A DNA stretch of 64,000 nucleotides from positions 23,309,044-23,373,043 of the forward strand of contig NC_084887.1 of NCBI RefSeq assembly GCF_958979055.1. The letters run 5' to 3'. A program made the translations under genes and the position numbers. The stretch's first letter is position 1; every line of letters starts with the position of its first letter. The notes beneath the pieces were generated by a model. The model searched no databases and had not been told where the DNA came from. It saw nothing but the letters and a program-made list of their open reading frames with translations. This document shows positions 25,501-35,856 of the stretch, piece after piece. This DNA is from Alnus glutinosa. Taxonomy: Eukaryota; Streptophyta; Magnoliopsida; Fagales; Betulaceae.

Positions 25501-28500
25501 AGCATAGAAGTTATGGAAAACCTTCATTATATCTTTTTTTAGAGCATGCCGACCAGCTTGGAAGAACACCATAGTTTAACCATTAAGGTCTGGGGCCTTA
25601 CCACTATTGATAGCTTTCACCACCTCAAAAATTTCTCATTCCTCAAACACTCTCTCCAACTAGTTGGCCTCAACCTCACCAATAGATTCAAAAGAAAGGC
25701 CGTCCAACTTAGGCCACAAATTGAACTGCTCCCCGCTCCGTATACAAATTATTATAAGACTGCACTATGTATTCAGTAATCTCAATATAGTCGGTAGAAA
25801 TTGTACCATCAACTATCAAAGATTCAATGGAGTTATTTCTTCTGTTAGAGTTGGACATTCGATGGAAAAACTTCATGCACTTGCAATCCTCTATTAGCTT
25901 CAAAGTCCTAGATTTTGCTTCAAACTCACCTCCTCCATGAGAGTGGGATCTCTCTGAGTCACTTATAGCTTTAGCCTTCCTTACTTTTTCCTCATCACGT
26001 AAGGCCCTCTCTTCTTCAATAACATCAAGACCTTGTAAGTTTTCCAAAAGAAGCCTTTTCTGCCTCTATACATTGCCAAACACCTCCTCATTCCAAACTC
26101 TTAAATCAGCTTTTAGAGCCTTTAGCTTGCAAGCCAAAATGAAACTTGAAGAGCCTTGAAAGCGATAAGAAATCCACCATTGTTTCACTCTATCCACAAA
26201 ATGAATTTAGTTGTGGTTTGTAAGGAATCTTAGGTATTTGTACGACTAAAAGCGCCAACTTGCTGAATCTAAATGCACCAAAATGTTGTTGTGCCTATGA
26301 AGATATATTGCTATGGATTTACAAAAGTTGAAAAAACCCCTTGTTAACCGTCAGCTAACTACCCATTCCTTATTAAGATCTTGCATCTACAAGAACGAGG
26401 AAGCAATAGGTATATAAAGTAATGTTTGTTGCAGAGGAATGATAAAAGCTTCATGCATAATATACATCTACATATATATTACCATGTGACAATAAAATAT
26501 GAGGTGTTAGAAAAAGATGCTATGGCCAGGAAAAGACAACTTGCACAATGATTAAACACAGAAAATGAACTACATATGTAGACTGATAAACAATTTATGA
26601 CAGCAAGTTTCCTGTGAAAGCAAATTGCTTTATCAAAAACCAATTTCCCAACAATCCACAGCCCTGCCAACATAGCATTGAGTTTGATGTAACCCCAAAA
26701 TGCCAATGATTGTAAGTCAGTGGCACATGTGAGATTAAGGAACTAGATTGACGTATTATCATGCTTAAAATTAAGAAACTTTTTCACAAAATAAGCTGAT
26801 TGGCATGGTGAAAGAAAGAAAGAGAACAATAAGTTGTGGAAAGGATAACTAGTACTGCCCACATTATCTTACCATTTTGACTTTTTGTTTCCCATGTTGG
26901 GCTTACAAATGATCTGTTATCTTCTGTCAATTTGTTTTCTTTTCTTTTCCTTTTTCTTTTCTTCTTTTATATTCGATAGTGGTTACTTGCATCTACATCT
27001 CTCTATCTCTCTCTCCCTTCTTTTATTTATGCTACTAATTTGACCTAATTTACATTTTACACTATCACAACAGTTTCGTTTTATTGGATTAACTTGGGTT
27101 TTGCTCTTTATAGGTTGGTGAACTTACTGGTTTGCTAACATCTGATTTGGGTTCTCTAAAAAATATTGTGAGTGAGAACATCTCAAGGGATCGTGGATTC
27201 AGGGCACTTTCTGAGGCAAGCAACTCTACACCACGCACAAGTGAGCTAAAAATGTTTTCTACATTTAAGCAAGTGCACACTTATTATTCAAAAGTCACAT
27301 AAATTTCCAAAATTTTTTTTGATAAGTAAATAATTTTTTTTGATAAGTATAAATTTCCAAAATGTTCTGATTTAATGCTACTTCAATTTTAATTTTTTTG
27401 TTTTTTTTAGAATGCAATTATAGTTTAATTACTGTTCTCCAATATACATTATTGCAACTTATCACTTTCTTAAAATATTTTCCTATCTGTGTTTTCAGTT
27501 TTCAATTTATTACCCATCTTCATTAGGGTCATTATGTCTCTTGTTTTCTTTGTTCTTGTAGGTCGTTGGGACAATAAGCATACTATTTGTCTTGTCCCCT
27601 CAACTTGCACCTATTCTGGGCCTGCTGATGCTTACCGTGTCTGTTTTAGTTGGTAAATAATTATCTTTGATGTTGTTAGCTAGTAGTTTATGTTGTCTAT
27701 TCTTACCAAGAAGCATGATAGTGCTCCCAAATCTCTTTGGAAATCTTACAGCATTAGAATGATTTGCAGTAACATGTTGAGTAATTTATTGATATATGCC
27801 CAATTCGGCTTAGAGTAGAGGTAGATCATCTCTATTGAAATTTTATGATCGAATGAGCTTCTATATTTGCCTGTGGGGTGTTGACATTACAAGTTGGCTT
27901 TGCTTAGGAATTATTCCTAAATCATGTTGGTTCTTTTCTGTTATCATTATGATATAGTATCATTGGAAATTTCATAAGCTCGTCTTTTATTCATCCTGTC
28001 TTTTCCTTCTGCCGACTATAATTGATTTTCTCAAGCCGTGTACAAGAGATCAACTGTACCTGTTTTTAAAGCTCATGGGTTGGCCCAGGCATCCATATCT
28101 GATTGTGTGACCGAAACAGTTTCTGCTATACGTACTGTAAGTTCTTAATAGAGTTCTTTGCTATTCTTTTTTCTTCCCCCCACATCTGTGTTTGATGTAG
28201 TGGTTGAAGCTTGGATACACAGCAAATGAATGAAATTATAACATAAATTTTTATAGGTCAGATCCTTTGGGGGTGAAAAGCGTCAAATGTCAATGTTTGG
28301 TAGCCAGGTAATATATTTCAAGTACTAGTTGCTGTTGTCATGGAGATATGAAAGCTTATTCATTGTGCTTAATGTTTATTTTGTGGAGTTTCGTAGGTTC
28401 TTTCTTATCAGGCTAGCGGCATAAAGCTTGGGTCTTTCAAATCCGTAAATGAATCTTTGACAAGAATTGCTGTTTATATTTCTCTACTATCCTTATATTG

Positions 28501-30093
28501 TCTTGGAGGAAGCAAAGTGAAAGCAGTAAGCACTTCTAGCTCGTGAAAACTTTTGTATTAAGCTTGTGTGTTGGTTCTAGGATTTATTAAATGAGAGGAA
28601 AAGAACATATCCCATAACTCTCACTATTCAATTATATATATTGCAAAACAATACAATTGACTTTTTTTTACCTTTCTGTGGTATACTATAATACAATAAC
28701 ACCCTTTTTAATACTCCCCCTCAAAGCTAGAGAATATATATCATATAAGCCTAGTTTGGGTCAAATAAACTCCAGCTTATCATGGCTCAAAAACTTGGTA
28801 AACATGTCTGTGAGTTGGTCTTTAGATTTCATAAATGGTGTAGATATATCTCTACTTGGTATCTTATCTCAAATGAAATGACAATCAACCTAATATGTTT
28901 GGTTCTTTCATGAAATATTGGATTGGAGACAAAATGCAAAGTGGATTGATTATCATAAAGTAACGGAGTAAGAGTTGACGTGTCATGACTTAGGGAAAAC
29001 ATTAGCTATATTTGCACTATTACTCTAAAAGGACTAGTAAAAGTTACAATTAGAGCTTTCTGAAATAACTTATAAAGCCTAGTCTCACTTAGTAAAAAAT
29101 CAATGTTGGATTTAAGACCAGGCAACACCTTCACAATCCACCCATCAGACTAACTATTAGGGGTGCCACAATCTGATGTTCTCGTTAGGGTCCATGTCTC
29201 ATTGCATTGCTTTAGTGCCACATCATGTTATTAGGTTGTTCTGACTCCAATTGCAAAAATGCTAGCAATATCTGCGCCATTACTCCGAAAGGATTAATTA
29301 AAGTTACAATTAGAGCTCATTGAAATCACTTATAAAGCTATGTTTCATCTAGTAAGGAACCAATGTGGGATTTAATATCCATGTAACACCTTCACAATTC
29401 ACCCATCTAATGTTGAGACTAACTTTTGGGGGTGTTGAATGAAGTAAGAATAATCTCTTGAAGAAAATGTTATAACCACATTAATTTTGTAGAAGGGTGA
29501 GCCATTGCCTTGTACTAAGCTTTTGCATCATATCGTGCTCTCACTATTTATTTCTTTTCCACATACCAAATTACCACCTAAAAAGGTATAATACCTTGTA
29601 ATATATCTTTCATTTGAAGAAAAACTTGCCCAATCTGCATCGGCAAAGCCTTCCACTCTAAGGTGTCCATTTCGCCTATATAATTGTATGAGACTAGGGC
29701 TCACTCAAGATAGCGAATAATACTAGTGACAACATCCTAATGTGGGACCCTAGGAGCTTCCAAGAACTTGGGCTCATTAGATTGACTACATACGGGTTTA
29801 GTGATGGAAAGGTAATTGAGCTTCCCAACAAGTCCAATATATTTGTTAGGATCTCTAAATAACTTGTTCTTATCCTTCAGAAGTTTTTGATTTTGATTTA
29901 TAGGAACATCAATGGGTTGAGCACCTAACAAGCCCATTTCCTCAAATAAATCAAACACCCTAGCGGGTGGCTCATGGCCACCCCTTTGTTGGGAGGGGGA
30001 GGAGTCATCGTGGTGTCCATGATCTCCACAGTCCACCCCAAAGGGTTGGCTCACCCACCCCCTCCCCCCTCAACAGAGGGGGTGGTTCACAAC

Positions 30094-30166
<73 letters not shown>

Positions 30167-33100
30167 TTGTTTTTGTTTTTTACTTTCTTTTGGCAATGGG
30201 TGTAATTCCAATTTTTTTTTTTTTTTGATAAGTAATTTCAAATTCAATAAAAAAGCGCAGAGGGGCGCAACCCTAATACACGGGAAGTATACAAGAGTGC
30301 CCCTAAACGGGAGGAACAACTAATAAATTTAGAAAGTCTACAAAAGTAGAAACACCTAGGTGGCAAAGACAGGACGCTATCCAAAGATATAGCGTGTTAA
30401 GCACACACTTCCTTAACACTACCATTACAGAATTTGATGAGAGGATCTATTTGATTAGGGCGAAAAACACAAGGAGTCAAAAGATAAAATTAGAAACTTG
30501 AGGAGCAATTTGAAAAAGTCCTAAATCATAGGGATCAATACAGTAATTTTCCTATTTCTAAAAGGCTAAAAGAATTATGATTTATCTATTTGAGGAGCTC
30601 TCATGGTCCTTTTGTCTTGTGGCTTCCATTCATGCTAGTTTTCGTGTTCCTAGCTATTTTGATGTTTGTTCTCATTACATGAAGCAATTTCAAGTAATAT
30701 TGCATAGAATATAAACAATTTTGTGTTCTGAACTGTTTGAGTATGACTACATTGCCAAAGCAGTATTGCTCATTGACTGGTTATTTAGATTATCAAACCA
30801 TCATGTTTTCGAGGTATGTTCGGCAGCTATTGGGGCACTGTTGTCTACAGCACAACTTAGTGCTTTAGTCTTTGTCATTGCAAATTTTTATTCACACTCC
30901 TTTCCAATTTTTTGAAAAATTGTTTTATACTCATGAACGAACTACAAACCTTTTTGGGGTGGCAAAAGTCCTGGACAATCTCTACATCTGACTTTTACTC
31001 CATCTTCGAGCTTGCATCTTTTTCATTTTTCAATCAACCTGTGATTACCAGTACCAGAGTCAAGTTTTTCTTTTCTAATCATTCACATTTTCTGCTTACA
31101 GGGTGAACTCTCTGTTGGAACTGTGGCTTCTTTCATTGGATATACTTTCACACTAACATTTGCAGTGAGTTCTTTGGTGCTGCTTAGGTACTCATGCTAT
31201 TCCCATCCTCTGTCATGTCTGATGTGATACATCTTTCAGGTTCAAGGGCTGGTGAACACATTTGGAGATCTTCGTGGAACTTTTGCTGCTGTTGAGAGAA
31301 TTAACTCTGTTTTAGCTGAGGCTCAAATTGATGAAGCCCTTGCATTTGGTTTAGAAAGAGAAATGCAGCAAAAAGAAGTGCATGATGAGAATTATAAATT
31401 GTTCTTCCTCAATGGGTATGATGAGAAAATTATATCTAGGAATATGCATTATATGTCAGCCCTGAAATCAGCTAGCAATTTGTGTCGCTTAGCTAGGTCT
31501 GGCGATGTTCATCTTGAAGGTATCCATCGTGCAGTTTTATTCATTATGTTGAGGTGCATAACTGCCTTTTTTGCCTTATCTTCTGTTTTCTGATTTTTAT
31601 TAGGTTATCACATTCGATACACCCATGTCTAAGTATTATCCTTTTAACAAGTGGTAGTCTGTTTTATGAAATGATATACCAAGCTTCTGCTTGTTATTAA
31701 GTTTATCACTAGGATTCTAATTGGTAGTGTGTCTACAGAAAATTGACCCTTGTGAGTACAAGGGCTTTGTCAATCTCAAGCCTCTCCTTGAAGATCTCTC
31801 TTCTTTCCGTCTTTTTGTTGAGAACAAGTTTTGCTATAAATCCTTTGTTAGTTATCTATATTATCAGACTGTACCAAATCTTGTTTTCATACAAAAAATT
31901 TATACTACTTGTTCCGTTGTGTAAACTAATGCCCTAATTTTAATCTCCAGATGTGCACTTCTCTTATCCTTTGAGACCTGATGTGGAAATCCTAAATGGT
32001 CTGAATTTAACTCTAAAATGTGGAACGGTAACAGCTCTAGTGGGCTCAAGTGGTGCGGGCAAAAGTACAATAGTACAGCTTTTGGCACGCTTCTATGAGG
32101 TTTTTTTCTTTTTCTTTTTATTTAACTTTCTATTTGTTCGACGGAAGTTTCATTTTCTTTTTATGGATGATGGTGAATTGTGCGCATCAATTGTTCCTTT
32201 TGCAGCCAACCAGAGGTCGTATAACAGTAGCCGGGGAAGATGTTCGAACATTTGACAAGAGTGAATGGGCACGGGTTGTCTCCATCGTGAATCAGGTCTC
32301 TTCTTGGATCTCCACAGATCTGCTATGAGCTTGTCATACCCAAATGTATTGTACTTGGGAACCATACTCATTTGTTCTCAGCGTAGGCATGTTTCTGTTT
32401 TCTAGTAAATTTGAAATATATAGCTTGACCATAATTACTGTGGGGATACAACTTGGTCTAGGTCTAAACCAGATTGTAGCTACTAAGCTTACCTGGGCAG
32501 GTTTTGGGGTTTGACAATATTGTTTCCAAAAAGCTACCTGTTGTACTATACTATGTATTTGAGTTGTCAGATTAATCTTTATAGGTAAATGAACCATTTT
32601 CTTTTTCCGAACAAGCTCGAGGGTGAAATGTGAAAATTAGGATAGGTTGGGGTTTGGGATCAAGGAATATAAAACTTTGGTCATGTTGTCTTGACCCTGT
32701 CCATTTGAATTGTGCTGGTTGAGTTGTGTTTTGGGTTGATGCTGTAGATGCTTGGTTTTTTTTGTGCTTTGAGCTCGAATCAACCCCACCCGCAACCAAG
32801 TTGCACACATGCTGAGCAGTGCTAAGAAAAGTAAATATTTCACATTTTATTGTTGCCTTTCTCCAAAGCTTATACAAAAGATGATGCAGGAACCTGTTCT
32901 TTTTTCGGTGTCTGTTGGAGAAAATATTGCATATGGGCTTCCAGATGATACTGTATCCAAGGATGACGTGATAAAGGCAGCGAAGGCAGCAAATGCTCAT
33001 GAATTCATAATATCACTGCCACAGGTTTCTTGTCTCTTCAATATGCAAATATTCTACTGCTAGTTTGTTTTGTTTCTGAATCTTTATTTTGCTCAAAAGG

Positions 33101-33171
33101 GTTATGACACACTTGTTGGTGAGCGTGGAGGCCTACTGAGCGGAGGCCAGAGGCAGGTATGGTTATAAAGT

Positions 33172-33208
<37 letters not shown>

Positions 33209-33706
33209 GTTGCTATTGATTCTTCCTGTTTCTGATCTGCAGAGAATTGCTATTGCTAGAGCTCTGCTTAAAAATGCCCCAATCCTGATACTTGATGAGG
33301 TAAACTTTCCATTTGCTTCTCTGTGCATCTGTATGTCTTCTCCAAGTTTGAATCACCATAACAAATGAGACTACATTTTTCATAAAGCCCAGCTGTACAT
33401 GCTTGTGTGAAAGCTCTCCCCATTGTGGCATGAGAGACTAGAAATATTTATGATGTCCTTTTGCTGCAGGCTACCAGTGCCTTGGATGCAGTCAGTGAAC
33501 GGTTGGTCCAGGATGCTCTGAACCATCTGATGAAGGGCAGGACAACGTTGGTGATTGCTCACCGATTAAGCACAGTTCAGAATGCCCATCTGATTGCGGT
33601 TTGCTCTGATGGGAGGATTGCGGAGCTTGGAAGCCACTTGGAATTATTGGCTAGGAAGGGCCAATATGCTTCATTGGTCGGCATTCAAAGGCTGGCATTT
33701 GAGTGA
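16542..33706 (+). CDS. ABCB28: Half-size ABC transporter, ABCB28/NAP8 type, plastid-targeted
   Basis: Sixteen coding exons: 16542-16935, 17365-17552, 18611-18634 (24 nt), 27114-27215, 27562-27652, 28036-28136, 28257-28307, 28397-28525, 31102-31164, 31240-31519, 31951-32099, 32206-32295, 32890-33024, 33100-33156, 33243-33299 and 33470-33706. They join in frame to 715 residues; Arabidopsis ABCB28 is, from memory, about the same. The first in-frame ATG is at 16542. Residues 1-90 are rich in Ser, Arg and Pro with few acidic residues, like a chloroplast transit peptide. An ABC type-1 membrane domain follows (about 110-430). The nucleotide-binding domain has Walker [10 protein letters not shown] (506-514), Q-loop NQEP (553-556), signature LSGGQ (612-616), Walker B ILILDE (632-637), D-loop SALD (640-643) and H-loop His668. 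It should work as a dimer; the substrate is unknown. Intron 4 uses a GC donor. Introns 3, 4 and 8 contain transposons, none disrupting an exon. Confidence 0.93.
19552..21936 (-). mobile_element. L1-type LINE carrying ORF1 but no ORF2
   Basis: A 17-bp perfect duplication, ttacataaccataattt, flanks the insertion (19535-19551 and 21937-21953), although its last T bases merge with the poly-A tract. The minus-strand 3' end is the plant L1 tail seen elsewhere in this window (CTTACTTATCAAAAAA). The body holds a complete ORF1 (19733-21787) followed directly by about 180 bp of LINE 3' sequence, so the endonuclease/reverse-transcriptase ORF2 is absent. The perfect duplication and intact reading frame suggest a fairly recent insertion into intron 3 of the ABCB28-type gene, antisense to it. 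Confidence 0.85.
19733..21787 (-). CDS. LINE ORF1-type protein, intact 684 codons
   Basis: Uninterrupted frame of 684 residues from an ATG at 21787. The first about 140 residues have the pattern typical of plant L1 ORF1 N-terminal domains ([58 protein letters not shown]). A basic region around residues 250-330 contains aromatic, Arg and Lys-rich stretches ([19 protein letters not shown]). The remainder is Ser/Pro/Leu-rich and probably disordered. No classical CCHC knuckle was found. ORF1 proteins of L1 elements bind their RNA; that role is inferred here from the domain and the LINE tail. Its codon use and GC content are clearly higher than those of the surrounding intron. Confidence 0.75.
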   Translation of the reverse strand: MENRFFVEAKSFIFSVAEGSFELRVAEKRKGFSGWIRLGSGCIAWLLSMVEEVLQNPGFENFVKSFREGSKVTIVRRGGNSSGRFLEVAVYVVGGRRGMIVFPEGRDGRGWGRVSGELSKVLAFFGTSVVSSSFSGAPVGKSVGKAVGVLSFAEVVGSPVVGEPLVQKSAVVWCEAEKIFSLDREREPFRQAVDCYDLERSSYGPLGKGLAVDCYTLECSSPSPLDKDLLACSKKRDAVDAAEATGDVAVQELGIFRKLLDIFEKWLLWACAHRSHLGWVSSNGPKRSMGRTKCCLGLGRMHFRARTRRVGCRSFSNKTMKSGLTRVDYFKKAKKCGLASVHGSDAGMGSVPSGLGAPEPEVVGFSSASLPELKERSSPFSSVSSSMEILGEKSATPSRFKASNVSSSAVTSVSEGIGVSALVKSALGGDPPLLPSSEMAPSPALFGFDLALGVCSSSADALGERLRYSLPVMSKSGAPIYPSDSKSVLSCSRKNKVGKLDKHLLAEALETFSAPKVLSRPACGVVSKPLSAPAKSTAAQDKGYQPILRRGFLLPSGAALSLSEVGVVPNSSVQSVLGCTPLLSFSEVGNSSRGSGFEAIGDPPGAAIDLSFCVNTLGVSHEGNVKGFLDLMTHIDAEHRLEASVSSSKFKGSREVKNLECSINYDARGLGSSRGKAKRPNVMY
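22437..22483 (+). mobile_element. Very short LINE 3'-tail insertion inside another LINE
   Basis: About 47 bp ending ctacttatcaaaaaaaaaaa interrupt the zinc-finger end of the LINE ORF2. The flanks are similar (atcgttctctcc before, atcatctctcc after), as in a diverged target duplication. Removing the insertion restores a normal LINE reading (YIWRE-N). The inserted piece is just a LINE 3' end plus poly-A, in the opposite orientation to its host element. Confidence 0.55.
23243..24436. repeat. Tandem duplication within the LINE, one copy holding a hAT-like insert
   Basis: A segment of about 190 bp is present at 23243-23353 plus 24151-24238 and again at 24247-24436 (shared starts ccattaacttctttagaa and shared ends ttggaccaact). 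The first copy is split by a 797-bp insertion; the second is uninterrupted and serves as an empty-site control. Confidence 0.75.
23354..24150. mobile_element. Non-autonomous hAT-like insertion
   Basis: Flanked by cttcccc at 23347-23353 and 24151-24157; the uninterrupted paralogue has a single cttcctc at about 24346. The left interior (gattttgaggtctaaggtgaca) and right interior (gagagccttaggcgaccgctt) resemble terminal regions of plant hAT elements of the TTF-type transposase family. Several related ggccttaatta blocks recur inside (23742, 23907, 24004). No complete transposase is encoded. The superfamily is an inference from the duplication length and the interior motifs. Confidence 0.6.
27216..27217 (+). 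other. GC splice donor (GC-AG intron 4 of ABCB28)
   Basis: The junction reads GAG|gcaagc, matching the consensus of GC-AG introns, with the acceptor at 27560-27561. Using it joins FRALSE to VVGTIS in frame, as in the family. No GT at or near this position would keep the frame and the conserved residues. Confidence 0.85.
27314..27348 (-). mobile_element. 35-bp LINE tail insertion with 15-bp TSD
   Basis: The 15-bp sequence ataaatttccaaaat occurs at 27299-27313 and 27349-27363. Between them are only 35 bp made of two tttttttgataagt units, the complement of the L1 3' end ACTTATCAAAAAAA. This looks like target-primed insertion that stopped almost at once. It lies in intron 4 of the ABCB28-type gene. 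Confidence 0.8.
28640..29960 (-). pseudogene. Ty1/Copia polyprotein fragment (RT/RNase H end)
   Basis: On the minus strand 29960-29740 reads [19 protein letters not shown] then [16 protein letters not shown], and about 29680-29600 reads [13 protein letters not shown]. Further down (about 28960-28780) come [15 protein letters not shown] and FHERTKHIR. These are the conserved end of Copia reverse transcriptase and RNase H, in the right order, with many stops and frameshifts. It is a decayed partial element in intron 8 of the ABCB28-type gene. LTR ends were not delimited. Confidence 0.8.
30097..30162 (+). repeat. Long CT microsatellite
   Basis: 33 uninterrupted TC units in intron 8 of the ABCB28-type gene, flanked by GC-rich low-complexity sequence (ccacccc and cccctccc motifs). 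Confidence 0.95.
30211..30520 (-). mobile_element. 5'-truncated LINE tail
   Basis: Minus-strand sequence ends ATTACTTATCAAAAAA, preceded by the L1 3' sequence that in other copies reads GTATACTTCC..GTGTA then TTGCG then CTGCGCTTTTT. The right boundary is an estimate and no target duplication was recognised. Confidence 0.7.
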
Positions 33707-33990
33707 CACAGAAATTGCTAGAATATTCAGTTCTAAATTATACCAAGTGAAAATTTGACAGTATTGCTTCACCCACATTTACTTCAATTTTAGTTTCTTT
33801 TTCCATCATTACTAAAGAAGATGATGCCTGGAAGTTGCCAGCGGATAATTGTTAAGCTGGCGACTCCGCAAGAACAGCAAAGCCTTTGTAAAGTTACTGA
33901 TAGAATGTAACATCAAATTTATTTAGTTGCAAGATTTTATTGTAGAATAATAATAATTAACCACAAATAAACTCAATTAAGCCTTAATCC

Positions 33991-34560
33991 GAATCGATTT
34001 GAAAACTGTAGAGGAGGCCCCCGATGTAGATATTGATGAAGTGGCTCGCCGAACAGATGGGTACAGTGGAGATGATTTGACAAACTGTCTGCTGGGATGC
34101 TTCCTTGAATGGCATGAGGCGCAAAATAGCTGGAAAGACACGTGATGAGATTAAGAACATGCCCAAGGATGAGATTTCAGAGGACCCTGTTGCCATGTGT
34201 GACTTTGAAGAAGCCTTGATTAAGGTCCAACGTAGCGTCTCTGCTTCTGATATAGAAAAGCATGAGAAGTGGTTTACAGAATTTGGGTTGGCATGAGGAG
34301 GATGATCGTTGCATACTGAAGATAGTAGACTATTTTCCTAACGGGCCAGTTTGCTTGGTGATTGTGTCTTCTAATTGTTTCTTGATATTCCATTTATGCA
34401 GCTGATCGATATTAATCCCAAGTGTTTCTTCATATTCCTATCCTTGTGTTATTTTGCCTGTAACCACTCAATGTAATATGTAACTTGATCATAATTGCAG
34501 AACCCTTGTATTATTCTTCAAATTTTATTCAAAAAAAAAAAAAAAAACTAATAAAAAAAC
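33991..34560 (+). pseudogene. Processed retrocopy of the katanin p60 3' end
   Basis: A 20-bp perfect duplication, actcaattaagccttaatcc, flanks the insert (33971-33990 and 34561-34580). The insert starts in the C-terminal part of a katanin p60 (KTN1-type AAA ATPase) coding sequence (IDLKTVEEAPDVDIDEVARRT, then GYSGDDLTN), continues without introns to the normal stop at 34294-34296 ([11 protein letters not shown]), then a 3' untranslated region and a poly-A run at 34531-34547. A one-base insertion near 34085 shifts the frame, so even the fragment is broken. These are the hallmarks of LINE-mediated retroposition with 5' truncation. It lies 285 bp past the ABCB28 stop codon, in the same orientation. 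Confidence 0.93.
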
Positions 34561-34580
34561 ACTCAATTAAGCCTTAATCC

Positions 34581-35007
34581 CTGTAGAGAGGCAGAGTCCT
34601 AGAAAGGACTCTGCTTCAAATGCAATGAGGAGTTTGATATGGCCCATATGGGCCACTGCTGTAATAAACTGTTATCATAGAGGCCTACAATGAAGAAGAT
34701 GATGATGGAAGAAGACCCCAACGAACGCATGAAGAAAATTACGATTACCCCCCCGAGGACAAGGGCGATTTCTGTTTTGGAAAGGAATCGCTTTCATCTT
34801 TTTTAGTGCCTTAGCTTGTGGTTGATTTCCGTTTGTATTTATATAAAATAATAATAATAATAATAATAATAAAAAATGACATCTAGAATTACATGTGAAA
34901 AAGAGAGAGTGAGGAAGAGGGACATGAATATGACATCTAGAATTACTCGTAAGTTATTTGAATTTATGTAAATCTTTACAATCTTCATTGAGTTAAGGTT
35001 GTATAAG
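34581..35007. other. Intergenic with short perfect hairpin
   Basis: No gene. A perfect 10-bp stem with a 4-base loop (gcagagtcct, agaa, aggactctgc) lies at 34591-34614, beside the retrocopy duplication. An ATA trinucleotide run is at about 34849-34872, and gacatctagaattac is repeated at 34878 and 34931. Confidence 0.5.
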
Positions 35008-35170
35008 AGTAATGCTAGAAGGAAAACTTTTATTTCTCTCTTGTGGCTTTTAAAATACCATTGAATTTAAAATGAATTACTATTGAATTTTGATCTAATG
35101 GTAATTTAAAAGCTACATTACATTTGGAGAGACAAGATGGAAACAAAAGTCTTCATTATAGAATTCCTCA
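35008..35170. mobile_element. Possible small inverted-repeat element
   Basis: gaaaacttttatttctctcttgt on the left is partly complementary to acaagatggaaacaaaagtcttc on the right. Element class and exact ends are uncertain. Confidence 0.35.
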
Positions 35171-35172
35171 TT

Positions 35173-35228
35173 ATTATAAGTTTTATTAGGAGTTGTAGTT
35201 ATTATAAGTTTTATTAGGAGTTGTAGTT
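35173..35228 (+). repeat. Perfect 28-bp tandem duplication
   Basis: Two identical adjacent units start attataagttttattaggag (35173-35200 and 35201-35228). Confidence 0.95.
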
Positions 35229-35271
35229 GAGTCGTATTTGTCTATAAAATCTTTCGTGAGTTATTTAACAA

Positions 35272-35466
35272 TAGAGATATGTTATTTGTACAAGATATGA
35301 TATGTTTACGACTTTTGTACAACTCCAACATTTTCTTTTTTAAAAAAAAAAAAATCAACCATTGAATATGTAGGACACACATGTAGAAAAACATATCTAA
35401 TGGTTAGTTTGAAAAAAAGGTTGTACAAGAGTTATACAAAGGTTGTAAACGTATCATATCTCTATT
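35272..35466. mobile_element. MITE related to the one at 7975-8155
   Basis: The right end ttgtaaacgtatcatatctct is the complement of the left motif (agatatgatatgtttacgac). The centre holds poly-T/poly-A followed by aatcaaccattgaatatgta, as in the 8-kb copy. It abuts another inverted repeat on its right. Confidence 0.55.
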
Positions 35467-35623
35467 TGTACATCACGTAGGTGACATCACGTGTACACTT
35501 GGTGCATTTGACAGCATGGGACCTACATGTGATAATGGGTCCTATGCATGTGATGTGGGTTTCATACCGTGTCAAATGCACTTGATGTACACTCAAGTGA
35601 TGTACAAATAATATATCTCTTAA
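35452..35623. mobile_element. Inverted-repeat MITE adjoining the previous one
   Basis: The left arm (atctctatttgtacatcac, then gtgtacacttggtgcatttgac) is complementary to the right arm (gtcaaatgcacttgatgtacac, then gtgatgtacaaata). The ends share sequence with the neighbouring MITE, so one may have inserted at or recombined with the other. Confidence 0.6.
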
Positions 35624-35798
35624 CCATATAAGATGTGTTATTTGTGCATACATTATACATACACTCACATTTGATGTGAGACCCATGCATATGAGATTGT
35701 GTACAAATATCATTAGCCTATCTATATTGCAAATTGCATGAAAACAGGACTGACCTTATCAAGGTATCAACAAATTTTATTTGTATAGGGAAGGAATT

Positions 35799-35856
35799 GT
35801 TTAGACAAAATAAACCATAACAAGATGAGAATTGTTATGGTTTATTTTGTCTAGAC
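35799..35856. other. Strong 25-bp stem hairpin
   Basis: gtttagacaaaataaaccat at 35799 onward pairs with its near-perfect complement ending at 35856 (24 of 25 positions) around an 8-base loop, followed by a T run. It could be a small MITE or a hairpin RNA source. Nothing in the sequence shows that it is transcribed. Confidence 0.6.

Larger units (their letters stand above)
22193..26210 (-). pseudogene. L1-type LINE, decayed ORF2, in ABCB28 intron 3
   Basis: Minus-strand order: a linker region (26205-25709, [14 protein letters not shown] then [15 protein letters not shown]), reverse transcriptase blocks (25572-25318, TFIALI then DFRSISL then [13 protein letters not shown]; 24887-24402, [11 protein letters not shown] then [22 protein letters not shown] and [17 protein letters not shown]), and a zinc-finger/RVT terminal block (22795-22472, [15 protein letters not shown] then ALWN). 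It ends in the tail ACTTATCAAAAAAA at 22193. Multiple stops, frameshifts and insertions make it inactive. It is 5' truncated near 26210; an 8-bp atgaattt at both ends is a possible but weak TSD. Confidence 0.85.

Noticed and set aside
22193..26210. Functional reverse transcriptase gene
   Set aside because: Conserved blocks are present but are split by stops, frameshifts and insertions.
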